Origin: SFTJ01 sp045613305
GTDB lineage: Bacteria; Bacteroidota; Bacteroidia; Bacteroidales; Muribaculaceae
Direction of reading: 5' to 3'
DNA length: 15,650 bases
NCBI GenBank assembly: GCA_045613305.1
Contig: JAZLAU010000004.1
Coordinates: 1-15,650 of the forward strand
Positions 6,807 to 13,753 of this stretch are shown here, in pieces. Position numbers and translations under genes: made by a program. Position 1 is the first letter of the stretch. Each line of letters begins with the position of its first letter. The notes under the pieces are model-generated. The model saw only the letters and a list, made by a program, of their open reading frames with translations. It had not been told where the DNA came from and searched no databases.

Positions 6807-7646
6807 TTATTTCTTGGCATTTTTCATTTTGTTGTAGCAAAGTGCGGCGCCAATTGCTGTGCAAAACTCGGCATGTTCGGGGATGTGGAAACGTACGTTG
6901 TAAAGTTTTTCAATCATGCTGAATATTAAGCGGCATTGTGGAATCTTTGTGAGGTTTCCAATTGCCACGAAGTCCTTGATTCCGCTGTTGAGGCTTGAAA
7001 GTACGGCAGCCGAGCCAATGGTTTGTATTACAAGATAATATAATCCGATGGCGATGTCTTCTTCGCTAACGTTAGAATTAGCGGCCTTGCCAAAAAGTGA
7101 AGCGGTGGCCGAAAGTGGAAGGCCTTCAAGGTCGTTTTTGCAGATGTCTTCAATTTGAAGATTAATGTTTTTGATGTTGCCGCGTTCGGCAAGGTCTTGA
7201 ATTGCTTCAATCTTGGTAGTCTTCAGAAGTAGAGAAGAGAGTCCCATAAGGGTGCCTCCGCCCATGCTTATGCCGCCTAAATGTCGAATTTCGTCGCCTT
7301 CAACTTTCACAAGAGTGGTGCCGGTTCCCATGCTTACAACAATAAGTCGGTCTAAATTGTTTCCAAAGTGGGCTCCGAGACCGTCGCTTTGAAATTCATC
7401 GGCTTTTGTAGTTGGAAGTCCATAAATGTTGCCTTCAACATAGGCGCTGCCAACACCGGTAATCATCACATGCTCAATGTCGCTAAGTGCAATGTTGTTG
7501 GTGTAGATGTATTTGCCGAATGCTCCAAATAGCGAAGATACAGGGTCGGTGGCTGTGATAAACATAGGAGATATGATTTTTCCGTCTTGCAACCCCACAA
7601 TCTTTGTGGTGCTTCCTCCTACGTCTATTCCGATAACAATTCCCAT
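6807..7646 (-). CDS. coaW: Type II pantothenate kinase
   Basis: This 279-residue ASKHA-fold kinase should phosphorylate pantothenate with ATP, the first step of coenzyme A synthesis. Support comes from the phosphate-binding GIDVGGSTTK (6-15), Glu84 in ADEFQSDGLG (82-91), which aligns with the catalytic Glu70 of Staphylococcus aureus CoaW, and SMGTGTTL (105-112) followed by GGISMGGGTLMGL (124-136). These match the Staphylococcus/eukaryotic Fumble family (type II) rather than type I CoaA or type III CoaX. Type II bacterial enzymes are often not inhibited by CoA; whether that holds here is unknown. It is monocistronic, with a clear promoter upstream and a shared terminator downstream. A 2-hydroxyacyl-CoA dehydratase activase (BadF) was considered, but cluster-binding cysteine motifs are absent. 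Confidence 0.85.
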   Translation of the reverse strand: MGIVIGIDVGGSTTKIVGLQDGKIISPMFITATDPVSSLFGAFGKYIYTNNIALSDIEHVMITGVGSAYVEGNIYGLPTTKADEFQSDGLGAHFGNNLDRLIVVSMGTGTTLVKVEGDEIRHLGGISMGGGTLMGLSSLLLKTTKIEAIQDLAERGNIKNINLQIEDICKNDLEGLPLSATASLFGKAANSNVSEEDIAIGLYYLVIQTIGSAAVLSSLNSGIKDFVAIGNLTKIPQCRLIFSMIEKLYNVRFHIPEHAEFCTAIGAALCYNKMKNAKK

Positions 7647-7704
7647 AGTTATTAAGTGTGATTGTTTTTTTAGTTCAAAATGTGGTTTAAGTTAATAGTC
7701 GGGC

Positions 7705-7735
7705 CAAAGGTAATATTAGAATTCAAATTGACAAA
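7705..7735 (-). promoter_or_regulatory. Promoter of the pantothenate kinase gene
   Basis: On the minus strand TTTG (7735-7732), 19 bp, TACCTTTG (7712-7705): a perfect Bacteroidota promoter, with the same boxes and spacing as the tRNA promoter. The leader is about 50-55 nt. Confidence 0.8.
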
Positions 7736-7838
7736 ATAAAATAAATGTTATTCTAACAAAAGCGAGATTTTGAGTACTTTAAAGCAAAAAATATTTGTAA
7801 AAAAATCAAAAAGGATACACATGTTGTAAAAAATGTAT

Positions 7839-7860
7839 TATATTTGTAACAATATTTTTG
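7839..7860 (+). promoter_or_regulatory. Possible -7 boxes upstream of the HAD-like gene
   Basis: TATATTTG (7839-7846) and TATTTTTG (7853-7860) both fit TAnnTTTG, but neither has a recognisable -33 box at 19-21 bp. Either could start transcription with an 80-100 nt leader. The rest of 7740-7940 is AT-rich with no other feature. Confidence 0.3.
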
Positions 7861-7943
7861 AATGTTACTGAACTGGCTGCATTAGCGAAAAATTGATGTG
7901 AGTCTAATTTGGTTAATATCATTTGAAAACACAAGATATTACT

Positions 7944-8429
7944 ATGAAGGAAAGTGATGAAGAAATAATAGTATACGGATTTGACAATTCGATAATACAA
8001 GGCGATTCTACTAAGATGTTCGTTAGATTTACGACCGACAATTATCTTAAGTATTTGTGGATTATCTTCAAATCGTTGCCGTTTTGTTTATGTAAGAAAA
8101 GCCGACGCAATGAGTTTTTGTTACGTTGTGCAATGAAAGATGTGCATCGCGACGAAATACTTCGCCGTTCACAGCGTTTCGTGACATTGCTGAACAGAAC
8201 GGTAAGTGGCAGGATGATTAGTGAAATACAGTCATGTCGTTCAAAGGGGCAGCGTGTGGCGGTGGTGAGTTCTACGGCTGTTGAGATTCTGCGTTCGTGG
8301 GCTAAGCAATATGAGATAAAGTATGTGTACGGCAACGAACTCGAATATGATGAAGACGGCTATTTTACGGGCCGTTTTGTTTCGCGTTGCGATGAAAAAG
8401 ATATGCGAAACCGCATCGAAGGCTTGTAG
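7944..8429 (+). CDS. Degenerate or shortened HAD-superfamily (SerB-like) protein
   Basis: This 161-residue protein resembles the HAD-IB (phosphoserine-phosphatase-like) group by its order of segments. Where family members have DxDGT followed by GDS, this protein reads GFDNS then GDS (12-16, 20-22): the first Asp, the phosphorylated nucleophile, is Gly12, and the Gly/Thr are Asn15/Ser16. Motif II is present (VVSS, Ser109), as are the DGYFTGRF segment (138-145) and a motif III-like Lys152 after Cys149. The chain stops at residue 161, before the motif IV Asp pair needed for Mg2+ binding. It is therefore unlikely to be an active phosphatase; it may be a decaying gene or a non-catalytic binding protein. 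ATG 7944 is preferred to an in-frame TTG at 7923. The reading frame is otherwise intact. Confidence 0.7.
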   Translation: MKESDEEIIVYGFDNSIIQGDSTKMFVRFTTDNYLKYLWIIFKSLPFCLCKKSRRNEFLLRCAMKDVHRDEILRRSQRFVTLLNRTVSGRMISEIQSCRSKGQRVAVVSSTAVEILRSWAKQYEIKYVYGNELEYDEDGYFTGRFVSRCDEKDMRNRIEGL

Positions 8430-8498
8430 AATGCGGGCCTGCTTAAACATTGAATAAGAAAAAAAAGGGAATAAATAGTAGGAGTGAAATAGTCGGGA

Positions 8499-8530
8499 GT
8501 TGAAAATTTGCTTGTTTTTGCATAACTTTG
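8499..8530 (+). promoter_or_regulatory. Promoter of the GNAT gene
   Basis: GTTG (8499-8502), 20 bp, TAACTTTG (8523-8530). The leader would be about 25 nt. The gene thus has its own promoter and need not depend on the HAD-like gene. Confidence 0.7.
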
Positions 8531-8559
8531 TAACATTCTGAATTTGTAAAAATTACATT

Positions 8560-9078
8560 ATGTCAAAAATGCTTTCTCTCGACGGGGTTTCGTTGCGTGC
8601 TTTAGAGCCAGAGGATTTAGACTTTCTTTACGAATGGGAGTCGGAGGCCGATGCATGGCACTCGAGCAATACTGTTTCGCCATATTCAAGACAATTGTTA
8701 TGGTCGTATTTGGAATCGTATGATGGCGACATCTACAAGTCGCGTGCGGTTAGGATGATGATAACGCTCGAAGGCAAATCGGTTGGGGCTGTAGATATTT
8801 TTGATTTTGAAGCGCATAACCGTCGTGCCGAGGTGGGCATATTTGTCACGAAAGAGCATCGATGCAAAGGTGTTGCGAACAGGGCGTTGCAGATTGTGAA
8901 AAACTATACAAAAAATCGATTAGGATTAAATCAGATTTATGCTACGGTAATAAGCACAAATGTAGCCGCCATAAAGACTTTTGAAAAGTCGGGATTTAGT
9001 AAGTCGGCCGAGTTGAAAGGGTGGTTTTTCACTGGCGAAGGTTATTGCGATGCCTTGTTGTTGCAGTGCATGCTTTGA
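8560..9078 (+). CDS. GNAT-family N-acetyltransferase
   Basis: This 172-residue single-domain protein resembles the RimJ/RimL/SpeG branch of GNAT acetyltransferases, which move an acetyl group from acetyl-CoA to an amine. The start LRALEPEDLDFLYEWE (12-27) is typical of that branch. The acetyl-CoA pyrophosphate loop is RCKGVA (101-106) after the strand EVGIFV (91-96), and motif B has Asn134 with FEKSGF (141-146). The substrate (protein N-terminus, polyamine or small molecule) cannot be told. It has its own promoter and ends in a strong terminator shared with the convergent yqgE gene. Confidence 0.87.
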   Translation: MSKMLSLDGVSLRALEPEDLDFLYEWESEADAWHSSNTVSPYSRQLLWSYLESYDGDIYKSRAVRMMITLEGKSVGAVDIFDFEAHNRRAEVGIFVTKEHRCKGVANRALQIVKNYTKNRLGLNQIYATVISTNVAAIKTFEKSGFSKSAELKGWFFTGEGYCDALLLQCML

Positions 9079-9111
9079 TAAGCGATTGATTTATAAAGTT
9101 TAAAGAAATAA

Positions 9112-9146
9112 AAAGAGCAAATCATTTGATGGGTGATTTGCTCTTT
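9112..9146. terminator. Bidirectional terminator between the GNAT gene and yqgE
   Basis: A 13-bp perfect stem (9112-9124 with 9134-9146) with a 9-nt loop. It is flanked by an A-rich left side and T-rich right side, so it can act on both convergent transcripts. Confidence 0.9.
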
Positions 9147-9160
9147 GTTATTGTTGTGGG

Positions 9161-9760
9161 TTAATTTAAAATTATGCTGTTGGGCCAATTAAGCCAAAGC
9201 CGGTATTTCTCGCCAAAGCTTGCCACAACACCTTTCCAAATGTCGTCTTCACCTTCGCGCATAATGAGATTTCGGCTCAAGAAATGGCTCACTGCCCAGT
9301 CGTGACGAGCAATTTCGTCGTTTAGTTGGCCTGCCGACCATCCGCTGTATCCGATGATGAACTTAACCTTTCCGTTAACTGGAGCACCGCTGTTAACATA
9401 TTCCTTTATGGCATCGTAGCTGCCGCCCACATATATGCCATTGGCTACTTCGCGGCAGTCGGGAATAATGTCCGGGCCGAGGGTGTGGATGTAGAAGAGC
9501 ATTTCGGTGTCGACGGGTCCGCCAAGATAAAGTGGAATTTCTTCTTCGCAGTCGATGCCCGGAATTGCCTCGTTGAGGGTGTATCCGGCTTGGTGATTCA
9601 CTATGAGTCCCATGCTCGAATGCTCGGAATTGCTTATTAGCAATATTACCGAACGCTTAAAGCACAAGTCGTCGACGGTGGGCTTTGCCACTAACAGTGC
9701 GCCCTGCTTGGGCTCGGGCTGCTGGTCGTCGAGGTTAAATATTTTCGTTAATTCATCCAT
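9161..9760 (-). CDS. YqgE/AlgH family protein (UPF0301/DUF179)
   Basis: This 199-residue protein is near the family's usual length. Hallmarks are GALLVAKP (20-27), SMGLIVN (49-55), LGGPV (79-83) and GYSGWSAGQL (137-146). The family is widespread and structurally known, but its biochemical role is not settled; the name AlgH comes from an alginate-regulation link in Pseudomonas that need not apply here. No signal peptide or membrane segment is seen. The sequence GGAG lies immediately against the start codon, too close to be a normal ribosome binding site. The best promoter places the transcript start at or next to the ATG. The gene is divergent from thrA. Confidence 0.9.
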   Translation of the reverse strand: MDELTKIFNLDDQQPEPKQGALLVAKPTVDDLCFKRSVILLISNSEHSSMGLIVNHQAGYTLNEAIPGIDCEEEIPLYLGGPVDTEMLFYIHTLGPDIIPDCREVANGIYVGGSYDAIKEYVNSGAPVNGKVKFIIGYSGWSAGQLNDEIARHDWAVSHFLSRNLIMREGEDDIWKGVVASFGEKYRLWLNWPNSIILN

Positions 9761-9766
9761 CTCCTA

Positions 9767-9798
9767 CAAAAATAGCAAATTTTACCGTAGAAAACAAT
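9767..9798 (-). promoter_or_regulatory. Promoter at the start codon of yqgE
   Basis: On the minus strand ATTG (9798-9795), 20 bp, TATTTTTG (9774-9767). The -7 box ends 6 bp before the ATG (9760), so the mRNA would be leaderless or nearly so. Confidence 0.5.
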
Positions 9799-9924
9799 AT
9801 GTAAATGTGAAATGCTCAAATAAAAGCATTTTGTTTGCGATAATGGTGTGATTGTGGAATATTTTTAGTTGAAGAACGTATAATGTTGTATTATTGTAAG
9901 GTTTTGTTTGCGATTTGCCAACGA

Positions 9925-9937
9925 ATTGCAATGCAAT
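9925..9937. repeat. 13-bp inverted repeat at the thrA promoter
   Basis: ATTGCA-A-TGCAAT is a perfect inverted repeat with a single central base. It occupies the place where the -33 element of the thrA promoter should be. The same 6-bp word recurs twice in the thrA leader. Confidence 0.6.
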
Positions 9938-9952
9938 GTCATAAATAATTAC

Positions 9953-9960
9953 TAAATTTG
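9953..9960 (+). promoter_or_regulatory. -7 box of the threonine operon promoter
   Basis: TAAATTTG is a full match to TAnnTTTG. No good -33 box lies 19-21 bp upstream; the nearest ATTG is 24 bp away, inside the 13-bp inverted repeat. A poor -33 would fit a promoter that needs an activator. The predicted leader is about 105 nt. Confidence 0.55.
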
Positions 9961-9999
9961 CACACATTTTATATGTGCCAAAGGCGCAGTAGTGACGAG

Positions 10000-10042
10000 T
10001 AATGCAATTGGGCGACGATTGCCATTATAGAGGATTGCATTA
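10000..10042 (+). promoter_or_regulatory. Stem-loop in the thrA leader
   Basis: TAATGCAAT (10000-10008) pairs perfectly with ATTGCATTA (10034-10042), a 9-bp stem with a 25-nt loop, ending 30 nt before the thrA ATG. Two short frames, 9973-10002 and 10002-10043, overlap as TAATG across the stem's left arm. Neither contains threonine or isoleucine codons, so a classical thr attenuator is not supported. The stem words repeat the 13-bp element upstream. Confidence 0.45.
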
Positions 10043-10072
10043 ATTATTTAATCACTTTTTGATAGAACGAAG

Positions 10073-12508
10073 ATGAAAGTATTAAAATTCGGAGGAACCT
10101 CAGTAGGAACTGTAAACAGTTTACAGCATGTAAAGTCGATAGTAGAGAGTTGTGACGAGCAAGTGGTTGTGGTTGTGTCGGCATTAGGTGGAATTACCGA
10201 CAAACTGATAAGCACGGCGCAAATGGCATCGCAAGGCGATGGCAACTTTATGCAGCAATACGACGAGATAGTTCGACGTCACGATGATGTGATTAATGGC
10301 ATGGTTCCGGCCGAAAAACTTCAAGAGGTAAGGTCGATAGTTGATCCTCTGCTTGAAGAGTTGTGCAACATATTTCGCGGCATTGCTTTGATAAAGGATT
10401 TGTCGGATAGAACTCGAGATATAGTGGTGAGTTACGGTGAACGCCTGTCGAGTGCGATTATAGCCCGCATTATCGACGGGGCTACACATTTCGACTCGCG
10501 TGAGTATGTGAAAACCAATACTCAGTTTGGTAAGCATCTTGCCAACTTGGTGCTTACTGAAAAACTCATAAAAGACACATTCGGCGACTTTAAGGGAAAG
10601 GTGGCTGTGGTGCCAGGGTTTATTTCATCGGATGAACATTCGGGCGAAGTGACAAATTTGGGACGTGGCGGTAGTGACTACACTGCTGCGCTGATTGCGT
10701 CGGCGCTTGATGCAGAAAAACTTGAAATTTGGACCGACGTAGACGGATTTATGACAGCCGACCCTCGCATCATCAGTTCGGCATATGTTATCGATAAACT
10801 TACCTTTATCGAAGCGATGGAGTTGTGCAACTTTGGCGCGAAGGTGGTGTATCCGCCTACTATCTATCCGGTGTTCCATAAGAATATCCCGATATTGATA
10901 AAGAATACTTTCAATCCGTCGGCTCCGGGTACGTTAATCTCCGATGATAAAAATTACGAAGGTAAAGCCATTAAGGGTATTTCGTCGATTAACGACACTT
11001 GCCTTGTTACACTAACCGGATTCGGTATGGTGGGCGTAATCGGCATCAATTCGCGCATTTTCCATGCTTTGGCTGCTAATGGTGTGAGCGTGTTCTTGGT
11101 GTCGCAGGCTTCTTCGGAACATAATACATCTTTTGCTGTTAAAAATGCCGATGCCGAAAAGGCAGTGGCTGTGCTTCGCGAAGAGTTTGCTGCTGAATTG
11201 AGCACTGGCGACATTAGTGACATCACGGCAGAAAAAGACCTTGCAACGGTGGCAATCGTGGGCGAAAACATGAAGCACACTCCGGGCATTGCGGGCCGAC
11301 TATTTAACACATTGGGACGTAACGGTATAAATGTTATTGCTTGTGCGCAGGGCGCTTCGGAAACTAACATCTCGTTTGTTATCGACCTTGCGTATTTAAG
11401 AAAGGCGTTGAATGTTATTCACGATAGCTTCTTCTTGTCGGAAACTCATGTGCTCAACCTGTTTATTATCGGCGTGGGCAATGTGGGCATGAGCCTTGTT
11501 AACCAAATACGTAAGCAGCACGATAAACTTAAAGAAGATAAGTCGCTCGAATTGAGAGTGGTGGGTTTGGCAAACTCTAAGAAATGTGTTTTCGATCGTA
11601 GAGGACTTGATATTAATGATGTTGACGGTGTGCTCGACAGGGCAGAAATGGAAGCAACAGCCGAAAACATCAAGAACGAAATAATTAAAATGAACATCTT
11701 TAATTCGGTGTTTGTTGATTGCACGGCAAGTGCAGAGATAGCAAATGTTTATGCCGAATTGCTCGACCATAATGTAAACGTGGTGGCGGCTAATAAAATC
11801 GCTGCTTCGGGAAAATTTGAAGATTATAAGAAACTTAAGGACATTGCTCGCAAGCGCGATGTGAAATATTTGTTTGAGACTAACGTAGGCGCCGGATTGC
11901 CTATTATCAACACAATTAATAACTTGCGTAATTCGGGCGATAAGATTTTGAAGATTGAGGCAGTGCTTTCGGGTACGGTAAACTTCATCTTCAACACCAT
12001 GAGCGAGGATGTACCATTTAGTGAAACTGTTCGTTTGGCAAAGGAGCGCGGATATAGCGAACCAGACCCACGCACTGATTTGTGCGGTAACGATGTGGCT
12101 CGTAAAATCACCATTTTGGCTCGCGAATCGGGTTATGTGATGGAGCAAACTGATGTTGAAAAGCATTTGTCGGTTCCGGCTGAATATTTCGAAGGATCAA
12201 CTGAAGCCTTTATGGAACGAATGCATGAACTTGACCCTATGTTTGAAGAAATGCGCAAGGAAGCCGAAGGCGAAAACAAGAAATTGCGTTTTGTGGCTAC
12301 CTTTGAAAATGGCAAGTTGACAATAGGCATGAAGAAGGTCGACATGAATCATGCATTTTTTGCTCTTGAGGGCAGCACGAATGTAATTCTGATAACTACT
12401 GAGCGCTATCACGAATTCCCAATGGAAATTAAGGGTTACGGCGCTGGCGCTGAGGTGACGGCTGCAGGTGTGTTTGCCGATATTATCAGCATAGCAAACA
12501 TTCGCTAA
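10073..12508 (+). CDS. thrA: Bifunctional aspartokinase / homoserine dehydrogenase
   Basis: This 811-residue cytoplasmic enzyme catalyses two steps of threonine synthesis: phosphorylation of aspartate and reduction of aspartate semialdehyde to homoserine. The aspartokinase domain (1 to about 290) has KFGGTSVG (5-12) and GRGGSDYTAALIA (197-209). Two ACT-type regulatory units follow, at about 309-375 (LTGFGMVGVIG) and 391-440 (VGENMKHTPGIAG), where threonine feedback is expected. The homoserine dehydrogenase domain begins at about 460 with the dinucleotide loop GVGNVG (467-472), then AANKIA (572-577), LSGTVNFIFN (632-641) and EPDPRTDL (663-670). The length matches the E. coli ThrA type. It is the first gene of the operon; the next ORF starts 18 bp after its stop. 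Confidence 0.96.
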   Translation: MKVLKFGGTSVGTVNSLQHVKSIVESCDEQVVVVVSALGGITDKLISTAQMASQGDGNFMQQYDEIVRRHDDVINGMVPAEKLQEVRSIVDPLLEELCNIFRGIALIKDLSDRTRDIVVSYGERLSSAIIARIIDGATHFDSREYVKTNTQFGKHLANLVLTEKLIKDTFGDFKGKVAVVPGFISSDEHSGEVTNLGRGGSDYTAALIASALDAEKLEIWTDVDGFMTADPRIISSAYVIDKLTFIEAMELCNFGAKVVYPPTIYPVFHKNIPILIKNTFNPSAPGTLISDDKNYEGKAIKGISSINDTCLVTLTGFGMVGVIGINSRIFHALAANGVSVFLVSQASSEHNTSFAVKNADAEKAVAVLREEFAAELSTGDISDITAEKDLATVAIVGENMKHTPGIAGRLFNTLGRNGINVIACAQGASETNISFVIDLAYLRKALNVIHDSFFLSETHVLNLFIIGVGNVGMSLVNQIRKQHDKLKEDKSLELRVVGLANSKKCVFDRRGLDINDVDGVLDRAEMEATAENIKNEIIKMNIFNSVFVDCTASAEIANVYAELLDHNVNVVAANKIAASGKFEDYKKLKDIARKRDVKYLFETNVGAGLPIINTINNLRNSGDKILKIEAVLSGTVNFIFNTMSEDVPFSETVRLAKERGYSEPDPRTDLCGNDVARKITILARESGYVMEQTDVEKHLSVPAEYFEGSTEAFMERMHELDPMFEEMRKEAEGENKKLRFVATFENGKLTIGMKKVDMNHAFFALEGSTNVILITTERYHEFPMEIKGYGAGAEVTAAGVFADIISIANIR

Positions 12509-12526
12509 GGGTAATCTTCGGCATTA

Positions 12527-13738
12527 ATGAAACACATTATAGTTTTAGGCGACGGAATGGCCGATGAGCCAATGCCTCAGTATGGCAATCGCACACCTTT
12601 GCAGGTGGCGCACAAACCTGCCATTGACCGTTTGTGCCGAATGGGCAGAACGGGATTACTGAAAACTGTGCCTGCAGGTTACCATCCGGGCAGTGAGGTT
12701 GCTCACCTGTCGCTATTGGGCTACGATTTGCCTTCGGTGTATGAAGGGCGTGGTTCGCTTGAGGCTGCAAGTATGGGTGTGGAGGTGGCTCATGGCGAAG
12801 TGGCCATGAGGTGCAATTTGATATGTGTTGCCGATGGCAAGATTAAGAACCATTCGGCAGGGCATATTTCCGACCATGAGGCAAAGCAACTTATTGACTA
12901 CTTAAACGAACACCTTGCAGATGAGAGGGTTCGATTCTATAACGGGGTGTCGTATCGCCATGTGCTAAAAATTAAGGGTGGCGACAAGCGTGTGCAATGC
13001 ACTCCTCCGCACGATGTGCCTGGCACGTTGTGCTGCGAGGTGATGGCTAAGGCTGAGTGTGAAGAGGCTAATTTTACGACTGACATTATCAATGAACTTG
13101 TAAGAAAGTCGCAAGAGTTGTTGCCGATGCATCCTGTTAACAAAGCGCGCGCTGCTCAAGGAAAAGACATGGCTAACAGCATTTGGCCTTGGTCGCCGGG
13201 ATACCGCCCTGACATGAAAACAATGACTGAGATGTTCGGCATTGGCAAAGGGGCAGTAATCACTGCGGTTGATTTAATTAAAGGAATCGGCATATATGCC
13301 GGGTTGGATGTCATTAATGTTGATGGAGCAACTGGTTTGTATGACACCAACTATGAAGCTAAAGTGCAGGCTGCAATCGCTGCATTAAAGGGTGGTTATG
13401 ACTTTGTGTTTTTGCATATCGAAGCGAGCGATGAGGCAGGACATGAAGGTGATTTCGACCTGAAGGTGCAAACGATAGAGAATTTAGACAATCGGGTGTG
13501 CCGACCTCTTGTAGAGGCTATCGGTGAGTTTGAAGAGCCTGTGTCGATTGCCGTTTTGCCCGACCATCCAACACCATGCTATTTGCGTACGCACACCGAT
13601 GGGGCTGTGCCATTTATAATTTGTCGTCCAGGCGATGTTGCCGACGATGTTGATACATATGATGAACTTTCTGCCGTCAACGGATGTTATGGTGTGATGG
13701 GTGGAGACGAATTTATTAAAGAATTTTTCAGACTGTAA
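12527..13738 (+). CDS. ApgM-like phosphoglycerate mutase family protein, proposed homoserine kinase
   Basis: This 403-residue alkaline-phosphatase-superfamily protein resembles archaeal cofactor-independent phosphoglycerate mutase. Metal-binding and catalytic residues are visible: Asp9 (LGDGMADEP), the phospho-acceptor Ser56 in PGSEVAH (54-60), Asp302 and His306 (SDEAGHEGD), Asp346-His347 (LPDHPTP) and His356. It lies between thrA and thrC with gaps of 18 and 15 bp, and no thrB of the GHMP kinase type is in the window. A family of this kind in thr operons is the proposed homoserine kinase (TIGR02535). I therefore infer that it supplies O-phosphohomoserine for ThrC. A glycolytic mutase remains possible from fold alone. 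Confidence 0.85.
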   Translation: MKHIIVLGDGMADEPMPQYGNRTPLQVAHKPAIDRLCRMGRTGLLKTVPAGYHPGSEVAHLSLLGYDLPSVYEGRGSLEAASMGVEVAHGEVAMRCNLICVADGKIKNHSAGHISDHEAKQLIDYLNEHLADERVRFYNGVSYRHVLKIKGGDKRVQCTPPHDVPGTLCCEVMAKAECEEANFTTDIINELVRKSQELLPMHPVNKARAAQGKDMANSIWPWSPGYRPDMKTMTEMFGIGKGAVITAVDLIKGIGIYAGLDVINVDGATGLYDTNYEAKVQAAIAALKGGYDFVFLHIEASDEAGHEGDFDLKVQTIENLDNRVCRPLVEAIGEFEEPVSIAVLPDHPTPCYLRTHTDGAVPFIICRPGDVADDVDTYDELSAVNGCYGVMGGDEFIKEFFRL

Positions 13739-13753
13739 AATCGTTTTAGCGAT

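Noticed and set aside
6807..7646. BadF/HgdC-type dehydratase activase for the kinase-fold protein
   Set aside because: Those activators need bridging-cluster cysteines that are absent; the GTGT and GGG motifs and Glu84 fit type II pantothenate kinase.
8430..8500. A frameshift continuing the HAD-like protein past its stop
   Set aside because: No other frame after 8429 shows a motif IV Asp pair before further stops, so a simple recent frameshift is not supported.
9973..10043. Two tiny overlapping frames (9 and 13 codons, joined as TAATG) in the thrA leader as a threonine attenuation leader peptide
   Set aside because: Neither contains Thr or Ile codons, and no terminator with a T-run is placed between them and thrA. 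The repeated stem words explain the region better.
11396..12166. A 256-codon open frame on the minus strand inside thrA
   Set aside because: It lies opposite the homoserine dehydrogenase domain, whose motifs are intact. The antisense translation has no recognisable domain and is a by-product of codon bias.
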